A stretch of 64,000 nt of DNA, taken from NCBI RefSeq assembly GCF_918797505.1, contig NC_092799.1, positions 30,578,597 through 30,642,596 of the forward strand, given 5' to 3'. The notes under the pieces are model-generated. The model did not search any database, was not told the origin of the DNA, and saw only the letters and a list, made by a program, of their open reading frames with translations. The position numbers and the translations under genes are program-made. Positions 24,601 through 36,270 of this stretch are shown here, piece by piece. How positions within the stretch are numbered: position 1 is the stretch's first letter; each line of letters opens with the position of its first letter. The stretch comes from Bemisia tabaci (taxonomy: Eukaryota > Arthropoda > Insecta > Hemiptera > Aleyrodidae).

Positions 24601-24889
24601 CTGCAGCCTGATTGTTGAAATTTTGTGTTTGTCAGACATAGATGATATAGGTTGAAAGGCGGAGCGTGATTGGTCGGCTATGTCTTATTGCTGCTTTATC
24701 GTGCTTTTGTCAGGTGGAATGGAAGTCATACTGTCGGAAACTTAAGAGGTGCCGTTAGCTCGTCGTCAGTTCAACCAGACATAGGCATGACAAAGCAGCT
24801 ATAAGACGTAGCCGACCAATCACGCTCCGCCTTTTAACCTATGTATCTATGTCAACCCGACAAACAAATTTTCAACTATCAGGCTGCAG
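24601..24889. mobile_element. foldback MITE (ATTGTTGAAA group), 289 bp
   Basis: The ~115 bp arms are inverted copies. Both hold GGCGGAGCGTGATTGGTCGG, and the ends read CTGCAGCCTGATTGTTGAAA with the right end slightly diverged. Non-coding. Confidence 0.8.
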
Positions 24890-25325
24890 GGCCGCTGGTG
24901 GTCTGGAAAACTGGGAAAGTCGGGAATATGTGAGAAAAGTTCTGAAATTTCTGACACATCCACTAATCAGTAAAACATATGATTGATCTGCAAAATGTTT
25001 ATCCTTTTGGTCATTTTTTAAGATAGTTATCTTTTAACCTGCTACTGAATGCCCTCATTCATTATTTGATCTGTAAACAGGGAAACTTTTTCCTAAGTTT
25101 AGCGAAAGTTAGTGTATTGTAAGAGAAAAAAAGATGAAGAATTTGTCCTAAGGTAAGGGAATTAGAAAATTTTGGAGTCAGGGAAAAATTAGAGAATTTC
25201 ATGATAAAGAAATTACGGCAACCCTGTTACAGCCAACCGCTTTGAAGATCAGGGGTGGAAGTAGTTGTATGCTGCCCTAGTTTTCAAAGGGGTATCCTAG
25301 GTCTTTGTGAGACGGCTAATCTTGT

Positions 25326-25578
25326 CTGCCGTACAAAGGGAAAACGACGTATGAACATTCAAGAGTTGCAAAATTTCCTACAATAAAATGCTTATTTCTG
25401 AGGAAAGATATGAATATTTTTCCTTGAAATTTTCAGGAACTTAAGGTGAGATTGCAAAAAAAATTATCTGAAAAATTGCAAGGAAAATATTCATAAATTT
25501 ACCAGAAAATTAGTGTGTTATCAAAGGAAATTTGGCAATGCCTAAAGGTTCTTACGGCGTTTTTCCGTAGCACAGCAG
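25326..25578. mobile_element. MITE, family M1 copy 2
   Basis: Same ends and size as the element at 3225-3476: CTGCCG at the left, CGACGTATGAACATTC, TTGCAAAATTTCCT, and inverted counterparts at the right. Confidence 0.7.
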
Positions 25579-27437
25579 TAGTGTGCCCACTGCCCATTAA
25601 AAAATTCCTGCATCTATTTATTCCCCCAAAAACAATTCTCTTCGTTGGCCTGAAATTTTCACAGAATATGCTTCAAATGAAAAAGGATAACCATGGAAGC
25701 TTTCAATAAATTATGTTCATTAGTTTCCTATTTAAAAGAAAGGGGTAATGATGGAAAATTTGCGAAGTCAAGAACTCAGGTACACAGTTTTTAAATTCCT
25801 CCACCGATAGGTGTAAATTACTTCCTCTTAGTACTTCATCTTTCAAATTCAACAATTCATGTTTTTTTTTTCTTGGCCCAAGCATCTACCTTTATTATTT
25901 TATATGTTTCTTTTCAAACCCTTGAAGTGCATAAAAATTTAGCAATTTTTGCATTAAACCTAAGGATCTCTCTCAATTTTCAGGTTGTCTCAGAATAGAG
26001 AAGCCCATGAACTGGATCAGTAATGCTGGCCATCATCTGGAAGAAGGAGCGTATTAGTAACAAATTCTTATAACAAATGGATGACAGATGAATTGTGTAA
26101 GTAGTTTTACACCAATTGGTATTGAAGGAGTAGGGCAAGGGAGAAGAAAAAAGAATACCCAATATCTATCATGTTGTGAGGTTTTGAATAAATTATGAAA
26201 TTATACATACTATTTTTAAGGAATGAACTGCCTCGTGAAAACAGTTTGCCAATCAATATTGTAATGCCGTATGTGAAGTCTTCACATGCTTTGGATATGT
26301 TTGGAAAAATGAGAACTGTCAAGTTCTCATCAAGTTCTCACAATTACTTGTTCTTCTTGAGCCTAAGAGTTACAGTTAGAACACTCAACCGCCTCCAAAA
26401 AAACTTTTCCGGAGGGGGGGGGGGGGTTATGATCCCCAATTTTCAGTAGACCATGATTCCCTGTTCACCATTGGACAACTTGCAGTTCGGCCAAATCCTT
26501 CTCCGCCCCTGTCGAAGATATTGAACTTATTTTAGCAGGGTGGTTTTTCGAACGTTATGTTCTCAGGCAGCCCTGGTTACTAGAGTTCCATCTCTCGCAG
26601 CTCTTGGCACTTTTTTTCATAGCTGATCGTGGATAATCAGTTTTGGCCTGTGGCTCTAACTGACATATTTGCAACCTCCTGCTTGTTAAGGTTGCCTGTG
26701 TCATGCCATCTGAAAATTCGATAGGCTGTCAATAATTGTAATAATTGTCTGCTAATTAATGTTGCTGTTCTCTTCTACTAAAATTGTTTGCGAAAAAAGA
26801 CTGAGAAGAAATCTAAATGTGGACACGTTGAAATGGAAATAAAACTGATGTGGAAAATGAAACCGCAAATTACTTCTACTGTAACTAAAGTATCTGAGAC
26901 TGTTGCTAAAAGGGTAGTAACATGTATCCATGAAATCCTAGAAAAGCACACCATCACTATCCTTAGGTAAACAGTCATCTTTAAACATCACATTTGTCAT
27001 TAGTTTGCCCTGTAGGTACAGACTCTCTACCAGGAGATCATACCTCCTAACCTGTAACCTAAGATTAAATTTTGCGATTATTCTAAATTTTAACCAACAC
27101 TCAGGCTACATATCTTGGATAGACAACCTCCTGTCTGTCACATCAGTGATAGCTACCCCTCTTAAGTGAGCTTCAGAGGCAAAAAGTAGGTAAATTATTA
27201 TGTAAAGTATCAAATTTCTTCAATCTATTTGATGAAGTGACAAATTTACCTTAGGAAGTTAATTACACACTCCTATTTCAGGTAAGTGATGCCTTTTTTA
27301 AACCTTTTAGAATTTTCACATTGCACAGTTTGCCCGACAGAAGCTGAATTTTTGTACTATTTCGTAACGTGCCCAAAGTGTGTTTGGCAAATTGCGAAAT
27401 TTGGAATTGGCCTAGGAAAATCGCAATAAGCCCGCAG
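25579..27437. other. spacer, no gene supported
   Basis: AT-rich, with only short chance frames. One 60-codon lysine-rich plus-strand frame at 26788-26970 has no splice support. Confidence 0.35.
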
Positions 27438-27525
27438 GGTGTCTACAAGTCCAGAATTTTTGGAAAGTGTCTACCAGTCCAGAATTTCTGGAAAGTGTCA
27501 ACAAGTCCAGAATTTCCGGAAATAA
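27438..27525. repeat. 28-30 bp tandem repeat, three copies
   Basis: Three consecutive units built on GTCTACAAGTCCAGAATTT plus a GGAAAGT-type tail, with small differences. Non-coding minisatellite. Confidence 0.75.
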
Positions 27526-29319
27526 GACTGATTTTTTAAGGGTGGTCTGGAAGTACCGTATACGTGCAGAAATTCAGCAAGAAGGTCCGGAATTTTTTTC
27601 ATTTTTCTATTGTATTTTAAGCAAGAAATTCAAATCTTTGTAATTTTTCGAATTTCATCAATTGGAGGTACTGAAAAAGTACTGAATTTTTCTGTTGAGA
27701 AGGTACTGAATTTCTTGGGAATGTACTGAAAAAGTACTGCAAAAGTAATGATTTTTGACCAGCCTGCTTTAGTAGACACCCTGGCCCTGGTTTCGGGGTT
27801 AGACTGTAACATGACTATTTTAACTAATTGCCCTCCGAGTATTGCTCCAACCAGCCTTTGAATTTGTAGCAACTGAAATTCCTTGTGTCTTAAAAATCTT
27901 GGTAACTATTTTTGAAGAGATTGAGTCTATTCAAATCAAGTTGAGATTATAATCATTTTTAGTCATTTTGGTCTTAATTAAGCCTCATTGAACTTCGACC
28001 AGTATGAAATATTTGTAAGCATGGACTGGACCAGCCCATATTTAAAACCACTGTGTCTGATGGATGAGACGACAATTCCTATCCGAGAGATCTAAAGATC
28101 TGCTCCTAAGAGACAAATCAAGAAAGTAAAATACCAATTTTTATTATTACTCTGCCTTTTACCTCTTCGTTGCCCCAGCAATTGCTTGAATAAATTGCAG
28201 ACACACTCTTTCCAAATGAATTTTATTTCTAATGTAGAAAACAAATTGGTCATTGATAGCAGGTGAAAAAATGTAATTCAAGCATTCACTGAATCAACCA
28301 TCTAACTCACATTTTTCTCTTATTGAAAAAAGCTGGTTTATGTCTAAAATTCATTTTGAATACCATTAGGAACCTACACAAGTTAAAGTTCCTTAAAAAC
28401 ACAAAGACAATTTTTGGTAAAAACACACTCACTTGCGTAAAAAATTGTTTTTAAGATAATGGGACGCGTTTTGGGACCTTAGCTCCCATCATCAGCGGCA
28501 ACTCCAATTCCTGTTGTCTCTTTTTCCACCAGGAAACTAAGAAAACATGCTAAAAAGTTGGAAGTGCAGTAAATAATTCTTAATAAGCTGAAGAAATTAG
28601 GAATTGAATTTCAGTTCCTAAATTAGGAATTTAATTTCAGTTCCTTTCTGCTTATTACTGTCCAATTCTCTACATACTTCCAACCTGCCAAGTTGCGTTA
28701 ATAATTGCAAGTTTACTGCACAAAAGAAATATTCGGTTGCACAGTTCGACTCTAGATGGAAGTGGTGAAGAGAGAAACGGTATCTTGATTGTTTAAAATT
28801 ACGGAGCGATTTCAGATCTAAAGAATCTGAAAGTTCGAACGTTTATGTTAGTAGATTCTAGGTGGCGGTAGCCACCCCGGCCCAATCCTAATATAATGTA
28901 CGTTAGATTAAGGAAATTTGTTAGTGATAGTTTAAAAATGGAAAAATTGAAAAAAAAATAAATAAAATACAAAAATGTCAAAAAAAAGATATTTATCTTT
29001 TTTATTATTATCTTTATAGTAGGCGTTTATTTTTGGGTGGCTTGCCACTGTGATTCTCTCTAGTTTGTAGAAAGTTCGGTCTCGTAATTGGGGAGTGAAA
29101 TTTCAGATGTAAATGTGTCTGAAAAAAGATCTAAACTGGAGCCGTTCCATTATGATGTATAACGAGTCTAAAAGAGGGACTGAACTCCAACGGTTCCGGT
29201 ATATTATATCTACTTACGTAGGTGTCCATGACATGAGTACAGTACTCGCGGTAACGCCTCCTCTTATATTTTTGTCAGGATACCTTCAATCAGTTGTCTC
29301 GTTCATCCCGGATTTTAAG
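27526..29319. other. spacer, no gene supported
   Basis: AT-rich. A short duplication (AGGAATTTAATTTCAGTTCC-like) lies near 28606-28645. No exon is supported. Confidence 0.35.
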
Positions 29320-29443
29320 GCTGCGAGATTATTGAAACTATGTCAGCGTGACATGACACGACATAGCCCTATCTTGACCATGCCACATATCGCATTTCTA
29401 TGTCTTTTCGGGCTACTTTAAACTTTCAATAATTGGCTCGCTG
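29320..29443. mobile_element. MITE (ATTATTGAAA variant), ~124 bp
   Basis: The ends GCTGCGAGATTATTGAAA and TTTCAATAATTGGCTCGC are inverted relatives of the 23470 and 24601 elements. Internal CGACATAGCCC-like sequence is also shared with that group. Confidence 0.6.
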
Positions 29444-30000
29444 TTGGTCGTAAAAGTTGAAGACTCAGACAACGATACATAAAAAAGTAGAACTTGAAAG
29501 GGAAAGAATTACTTTCCGCTCAGGCCCTGAAAGTCTGTTCGAATCTAGTCTTCGAATATCATCTAGAAGGGAGGAAATACAGAATGGATGAATGAAGAAA
29601 GAATCTAGACAGGCTCAGTGACACGCTGAGAGCCTGGGGCAGCGACACATTTTTAAAAAAGGAAGGACTCCTGAAAAAGGTATTTTGTATTGTGTCCAAA
29701 GCAGGGGTGCCAAAAGTGCCATTTGTTAGAACCATTCATAAGCGATCCGGGACCCCTCACTCATATTCGAAAAATGTCCCCACTTTCCCTAAATTTTTCA
29801 AAGTGATGCTCTGTTTCAATTTTTATTTATTTTTTTTGTTGCTCTTCACTTTTGAAAATTTTATCACATTTCACGCGATTCACCGATGTATTTCCTCACG
29901 TTTCACGCAATCCACATGTACGCCTCTTCACGTTACACGCGATCCACGGACGTAGGTTGACTGCACTCCCTTGGAACGAGGGAAGTTTTCATCAACAGAC

Positions 30001-30537
30001 TTAAAGTTCGAAAAGTCGTGAAGATCTGCGAATCGTCAGAATATCATTATTTTCGGCTCCTTTTCTCGTCTCGGAAAAGAATTTCCGCATTTTCCTTGTA
30101 GTGAGGTAACTCTTCCTTGCGAGGCTCAAGCTTGTGCTCGGCAGTTTTCTTCTCCTTAACAAACGAAAAAAAAACTTCGCGTAGTAGCTTTCAGGAATGC
30201 TCGACACGTCTATCGAGAGCCGAAAAGCTCGATAAATCGTCGGAATTTGGTTTGGTACGAAAGCACGGAAATCAGCAGTTATTTCGACAATTTTGAACAG
30301 CTCATTTTTCTTCCAGGTATTCTTTCCTAAGAAAGTTTTAATGGTTATTTTAAATTCATGTGAGTGGTCAACTTTTTTAATATTTTCTGACAACGCATAA
30401 TAAAGTTTTGCAAGATTGCGTTTGACAACATTTTTATCTACCTTATCTTCTATTTTTATGTGTCTCGTAAATTTGCCTAAAATTTTGATTTTTAAATTTT
30501 TACAAAATTTAGGGAAAGTGACATTTCTGATGTATTT
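30001..30537 (-). CDS. hypothetical ORF, 178 codons without ATG start
   Basis: A minus-strand frame is open from just after a TAA at 30538-30540 to a stop at 30001. The peptide is Lys/Ile/Phe-rich and protein-like: KLYYALSENIKKVDHSHEF, then KIVEITADFRAFVPNQIP and PESYYAKFFFRLLRRRKLP, with a basic C-terminal third. No ATG opens the frame near its start, so it would be an internal exon or a fragment of a mobile or viral gene. No family is recognised. Its length is unusual for this AT-rich background. Confidence 0.3.
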   Translation of the reverse strand, partial: KYIRNVTFPKFCKNLKIKILGKFTRHIKIEDKVDKNVVKRNLAKLYYALSENIKKVDHSHEFKITIKTFLGKNTWKKNELFKIVEITADFRAFVPNQIPTIYRAFRLSIDVSSIPESYYAKFFFRLLRRRKLPSTSLSLARKSYLTTRKMRKFFSETRKGAENNDILTIRRSSRLFEL

Positions 30538-30838
30538 TTATGCTTGAAATAACTTGATGCGTAACGGTGTAGCGCTTGAAGTTTGTTCGTGATTTCGAAG
30601 GCGCTATGTATTGTGCAAGCAGGTGCGCCTTCCACTGCCCGCGATAATTCGAATTCGCAACGTCAGCGACATGAAATTCATAGAGGTGCATCCACTGCAT
30701 CCTTTTTCCAGAGAACTCCGTAAATTCTTTAACTTAAATTTAAAAAAAAATTGGATACAAACTACCGTTCGCATACTGATTTTTATGTAGAGCACTACAG
30801 CTGCATCAATATTTTGATCATATTGCTTAGACTGTAAT

Positions 30839-31006
30839 CACAGAAAAAACAATTTAGCGCTGAGCCGCGACACTTAAGGTATAATAGCGCCAACTACAGG
30901 CAGTATGGCTGGACCCTAAAGCTGTATAGAGCTCAGCACTACTGCCTCCAGTTGGCTCTGGTTTACAGGAAGTATTAAGGTTCCACGCCAATTTGTTTTC
31001 TCCGTG
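30839..31006. mobile_element. short MITE of the CAC-G-A(n) group
   Basis: The left end CACAGAAAAAACAATT and right end (inverted) CACGGAGAAAACAAATT continue into diverged inverted arms with CCAACTACAGGCAGTA-type sequence. A related block (CCCCAACTACAGGCAGTG) stands alone near 31337. Confidence 0.55.
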
Positions 31007-32086
31007 TTTAATTTTTTGTTACATCAACGTGCTGAATTTTTAACCTAAACTTTCATCGATGACAGGATGACGGAGGGGGCGCTGTCAAAGAAGGTGTTTG
31101 ATTGAGTTCTCCTAGGAGGAGACGAAGGGGACGCCCAGTGAAAGGGTGGCGACAGGGGGTTTTAAACGAAATGAGAGAGTGCCAACTCCCTGACTGGTTG
31201 TGGGAGGTCCAATTTTTGTGGCGGTTAGGTGTAGTAATTCGAAGAGCGCCATCGAAGCGACTCTTGTGGATGTAAAATTTCGTCGACCGACGAAATTTTT
31301 CGAATGAAATTACTCCGGTGCTTACTTCAGGTGGAAAAGCCCCAACTACAGGCAGTGGGGCTGGACCCTACACTGATCAAAGTATTTGTGTCCTTGTGTT
31401 ATTTTTAGTCAACATGAGAAATGGAATAAAAACCAACGCAAATTTTGTGTTGATTTTGGTACAATTAGCGGTGAATTCGGCGCAGAAAACAACGGAGATA
31501 CGGAGGAAATGCACTCTTCCAATTGCGACGTTGGTATCAACTACTCGTTTTTTATTGAAGTTCTTCAAGAAAACTACCTGGCATTTTCTCTTGAAATCGT
31601 CAAGCGAATGCTAGGGTTGGTTATAATGTGTTTTACCTCCTGTATTAACAAATATTTTGGGAGTTGCCCGATTCCCTCCCGAGTTGGGGGTTCCGATTCC
31701 CGCCCAGGATCGGCATGGCCCGATTCCCTCCCGACGACATAAATGAAGTGAAAAAATCAAAATAGGGAAATGACAACGTTGCTTACCTCTATGAGTGTGT
31801 GTCCGAAAAGCGATGTACAAACAAATCCTTGGAGTGTAAAGGGTTCCTCGTCAACAAATAAAAATTAGTGAAATTTCAGATGAATGTGTTCGGTGAGTTT
31901 TTATAAGAAACGCAAAACAGGAAATCACGCAGGGCTTTTTTGAATTTTTCCTTCGATGCGGGATTAACTGAATTTAATATGTCTATTTGTGTTTGCAGGA
32001 ATATTTGTTTTTTTTTTTACCTGAGACCTGACCGTGTTCTTGGTTTTTTCAGCGGAATTTATGAGGATTCGCGAGTCTATCATAAC
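31007..32086. other. spacer, no gene supported
   Basis: Overlapping frames at 31318-31742 are short and mutually exclusive. No splice-supported exon. Confidence 0.35.
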
Positions 32087-32385
32087 TCAGGTTAATATTT
32101 CACAGAATATAACAATGTTGGGGTGGGTTTCGTAAAAAAAAGAATTAAATTTTGAATGGAAACTTTCACAAGCGTTCGTAGTTTTGCTGGGAGCTGCTGT
32201 TTTTTCGGCCCAAAGTGAGGGAGGAAATAATGAGTCCTCTGCAATATAGTATTCAATCAAGTAGTCACAAAATTTCGTCAATTTAGGGCAATCAAGCTTA
32301 TTAGCCATGAAGATGTCAACAAAGCTATTTGCGACTTCTTCATTCTCCGACGTGAGATCAATTACTGGCTCTGGGCATCGATGGA
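32087..32385 (-). pseudogene. MULE transposase fragment (C-terminal part)
   Basis: An open stretch of ~99 codons includes SFVDIFMANKLDCPKL, LFPPSLWAE and the hallmark TTNACESFHSKFNSFFYETHPN. That last segment is typical of the region after the MULE DDE domain in many insect Mutator-like transposases. The catalytic part is missing, so this is a relic. It could derive from the kind of autonomous element that once moved the 9-10 bp-duplication transposons at 14.8 and 21.7 kb, but nothing here proves that link. Confidence 0.7.
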
Positions 32386-33598
32386 GAAGACAGTGCTCGC
32401 TGCTTGGTCAAGACAGCAGCAAATTTCAGCATTAGAGAAGCGCTTGCTCTCGGCTGAACAGAACGACTCAAGAAAGGGATGAAGACTGGACGGGAATATG
32501 ATAATAAAGTGGTTTCTCTCCTCTACCTGTTGAGGTTGAGATGTCTCCCTCCAGCAGGTAGCCTACGATTCTAGATCCTTTCCTCCCTCTGTCGAGGTCG
32601 AGATTACTCCCTCCGGATCAAGTAGCCTACATATGTATAAAGCTAAGTGTCTACGCGAATCCATTCTGTGGTGATGGAGACAACTTCGACCTTGTTCCTG
32701 AGGCAAACGCGGCCTTTTTGGGACTCGCACAGATCCGAAATACCCAGAACGCCTGAAGACTGGGACCGGGAGCACGTCAAAATACGGCCAGGGCAAGAAG
32801 CTCACTCTCTAATGCTGAAAAATGTGGGTGGAAGTGTAGCAGGGGTGCAGAAAGTTCCCAAAAGCCGAACGCTTGCAGTAATTCCTACAGTTCTTGCCTC
32901 ATCGCGGCATGTTCGATTTTCCTCACCATTTTCGAACTGATGAGGATGAAATTAAAGGACATTACTTTTTGAATTTGCCTCACGGCCGCGTGCATTTGAC
33001 GCACGTTTGCTGTGATGGAACCAAAAATTATTCTCAGTTTTTCCGCGATCGCAGGAAACGTGAAAAGCAGCTGAAAATAATTCTTTCTAATTAGGAAGTA
33101 TCAATATTCTGTTCCAAAATGGGAGGCTTACACATCGGGTGGGTGCATCAATATGTGACTGGATCCGCGAAAATGGACCTTATCCTCCCGGAGGAAAACG
33201 TGGTTTATTTTATTTTATTTATTTTGCAGTCAGTAGGTACACTTATTCCCTTTAAGGGATTGTACAAGTCAGTTTACAAGATAATAGTACTACAAGTTAA
33301 CAATTGTTTCTAATAATCAACAAGTTGGATTTTGCAATCGCTAGCGATAGCAATATTCGTCATGGGAACGTTAGCTTCTGGGATATGAAAATGTTAAGGT
33401 ACAGTTCGTTTGTAGTATCTTCTGAATTGAAGGGGCTATGTAATTTTGTGTTGACATCTCTTTTTTAACATTTTTAATTATTTTCTTTGCATACAAGAAA
33501 GCTGTTATGTACCAATTATTTATTTTCGTTGGATTATTTATGGTTTTCGGAAGTTACCGCATTTAAGTTTCAGGTTCGCTTATGCGGCGTAAAGTATA
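32386..33598. other. spacer, no gene supported
   Basis: Contains the direct repeat GAGGT(C/T)GAGAT..CTCCCTCC near 32530-32620 and frames under 100 codons with no known motif. Confidence 0.35.
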
Positions 33599-34575
33599 CA
33601 AAAGGTGTCCCAAAAGCACCGGGACTTGTTCTGTAACTTCGAAAGTAAGATGGATACAGACATGATCTTGATCTCATTTTAAAGATCAACTCAATACCTA
33701 TCGATTAAAACCAAGATCAGCTAAATCGGATAAAAATTGACCAAGTTATGGCACTTTGAAATCAGCGAGGAAAGTTTACGCCTACGGTTTTTAAGGAAGA
33801 TTCTTCATCGCCGTAAATCGAAAAGTCGGCCTATAAAGTGATGCTTATTGTGTTTTTTTCATTTGCGAGGTGTCATTTATCAACATTTTGTACCACCAAA
33901 CACAACAGTTGACAGTGCGTATTATTGCAAAGTGCTAAAGGAGTTGAGAATGCACATTTCCCGGAAACGGTCGGACTTGAAAGCTTCGTGGATACTCCAT
34001 CAAGACAAGCGCGGCCTCACACATCGAGCTTAACACGTGAATTTATGAGTAAAAATGGAGTTGAAACAATCCCTCATCCCCCTTACAGCCCTGACTTGGC
34101 TCCATGTGATTTTTGGATGTTCCCTACACTTAAAAAGGAGCTTCGTGGACGAAGATTCGAATCGAAGACCGAAATCCAGAATGCAATTCAAAACTTTTTC
34201 AACGCCATCCCAGAGGAAGAATTCAGGAAAACAATGTTGGATAAGTGGCAAGAGCGCATGAAAAAGTGCATCCGGTTTGATGGACGGTACTTTGAAAAGC
34301 AAAAGGAAGTTATGGAAGATTCGGAGGAAAGTGGATACGAATATTAACTTTTTGAATCCTGGTAAGCGAAAAATCTTCCTAAAAACCGTAGGGGTAAACT
34401 TTCCTCACTAATTTCAAATTGTCATAACTCGGTCAATATTTATTCGATTGAGCTGATCTTGGTTTTTAATCGATAGGTATTGAGTTGATCTTTAAAATGA
34501 GACCAAAATCATGTCTGTATCTATCTTACTTTTGAAGTTACAGAACCAGTCCCGGTACTTTTGGGACACCCTACG
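33599..34575 (+). mobile_element. mariner-type transposon with ~210 bp TIRs
   Basis: The element is 977 bp, flanked by TA on both sides. Its ends read (C)AAAAGGTGTCCCAAAAG and the inverse of CGTAGGGTGTCCCAAAAG. The inverted repeats run ~210 bp (33599-33810 and 34366-34575) with roughly 90 percent identity by eye, unusually long for mariner. The inside holds the remains of one transposase. Only the C-terminal two thirds fit between the repeats, so it cannot be autonomous. Confidence 0.9.
33858..34347 (+). pseudogene. mariner DD34D transposase, truncated and frameshifted
   Basis: The first frame gives YYCKVLKELR and WILHQD. After about 34008 the reading continues in the next frame with ARPHTS and HPPYSPDLAPCDFW. 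A single missing base after GACAA breaks what would be the HQDNARPH motif. The two visible catalytic aspartates would be 34 residues apart (DD34D), which defines the mariner family. The N-terminal DNA-binding region and first catalytic Asp are absent. The tail RYFEKQKE followed by an acidic end is also typical of the family. Confidence 0.88.
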
Positions 34576-34711
34576 TATGATATTTTTACTCTACACATAT
34601 GCCTGAATACGCATCATAAGGGACCTATGTGCTTCCTAAGTTGCCAAGTATTAATTATTGTTTGATGATTGGTCTAAAACATTCAATACAACCAGTAAAA
34701 ATTAACTGTCC

Positions 34712-34801
34712 CCTGCGAGATTCGAACCCCCGCTCGCACAAAAAGTGACATATACCCAACGTCAGAATGGTGTCTCTGCTGACTGAGCTATCTCGCCGTA
34801 T
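34712..34801 (-). other. tRNA-like sequence
   Basis: On the minus strand an A-box-like TAGCTCAGTCAGCAGAG is followed ~50 nt later by the B box GGGTTCGAATCT. The spacing includes an extra TATATGTCACTTTTTGTG stretch, and the acceptor and T stems compete for the same bases. It may be a degenerate long-variable-arm tRNA or the head of a tRNA-derived SINE. Confidence 0.4.
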
Positions 34802-35888
34802 GAGAGCGAAGGGAGAAAATAGCACAGTTAAGTGATTTCGGACGCTGAGCGGGGCTTCACAAAAGACGACCTTGAGATTTCGGCAGTTCGGCCACTGGCG
34901 TCATAAGAGACATCGGATTAAAGCGCATTACTCTGTGAGACATTGTTTACCTATGCTGTCATATGTCACAAGGTTCATCTCAGTATGGATTTGCGATCGC
35001 GGCAGTAAGCTGAGGCAATATTTCTGTATTCATGGATTAAATCCATCAATCGAGTTCTGATTTTGACTCATATATCCGTAACGGGTCCTCCAGAGCAATT
35101 TTCCACCTTGTACGATGGTTATTATTTCTTTATATCTATGTTTAAAATTTGAGGTGGGATAATGGCGGCTTCTCAAGAACACCGAGGTAGGCGATCTTTT
35201 GCACCAACGAACAGAAAACTGATGGCGAAAAATAACCAATCAGAACCTCCCAAAAAAAAGAATTTGCCTAAAAACGGAACTTCGTGGTTCTGCGCAGATT
35301 TACCAGTCAGACACGACATCTTAAGGTGGAAAAAAACTCGCTGAAAGCGAATTTTAGCAATCAACACAACTTGACGTAGAGACATGATTGGCTAAAAAAT
35401 ACAACGGTTTTTGATACATCGGAAAATCAACCAAAAATCGGAGACTGGGCGAAACGCTCAAGGTCGCAGAGGTATAGGGAATCCCATAGCGATAGCAACG
35501 GAACGATTCTAATATCATGGGGAACTCCGTTCCCATGACAATAACTTAATAGTATTAAAGTGAGTGGGATTTTATTTTGACCATTGCTTTGCTGCATTTG
35601 GAATGCGGGTGATAGGTATAACCTGTAAACTTAATAATAATATTCCCCTCTTAGTGTCACCTGAAACCGACCTGCCATGGTCATGCACTGCTTTTATTTA
35701 AAGTGTTTACAAATGGGTATGTACTCGCACATCGAAGTTTGAATTTTCGAACCTTCTAACTTTTCAACATTTTGATTCATTTCATGTTATCGATTGAATC
35801 ATAAGTCAAATCGATGACTGAATCATACACAGTCGCCAGTATCTTGCCTTCGCTCGTTTCCCTATAAAGGTAATGAATGCATGAACGA
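34802..35888. other. spacer, no gene supported
   Basis: Only frames of 60-70 codons, on both strands, with no motifs. Confidence 0.35.
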
Positions 35889-35972
35889 ACAAACTAACGA
35901 GAACGAACGAACGAACGAACGAGCGAGCGGAAGACCGAATGAGCGAACGAACGAACGAACGAACGAACGAAT
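35889..35972. repeat. (GAAC)n microsatellite
   Basis: Two runs of GAAC units are separated by a GAGC/GGAAGACC interruption. The minus-strand ORFs rich in RSFVRSFV are products of this repeat, not genes. Confidence 0.9.
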
Positions 35973-36270
35973 AAATAAACAAAATAAACAAGAGGCACGG
36001 AAACCCACTAAGACTCGGCTGTTATAACTGTTACAATCCTTACGCACCACATTACAACCAGATATGTTAAATTTCATCAGATTGCACGAAACATTTATAG
36101 TAATGGATCTGCACTCATTTCTGCCAGGCTGATACCACCATTCACTGCGGTAGTGGCTGTTGAGTTAATCCCACAATTAACGTCACTAGTCCCAGAGAAA
36201 CATCGGACTAATAACTTAGGGATGATTTCTACTAGTCGTCCGTTCAAATAGTATTTTCTTTAATAACATG

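Noticed and set aside
26788..26970. 60-codon lysine-rich plus-strand ORF
   Set aside because: There is no acceptor or donor in the right phase, and an equally long frame overlaps it on the other strand.
34712..34801. Functional tRNA gene
   Set aside because: A and B boxes are present, but the stems conflict and the variable region is odd; more likely a SINE head or pseudogene.
35806..36077. Repetitive RSFVRSFV proteins on the minus strand
   Set aside because: They are translations of a GAAC microsatellite.
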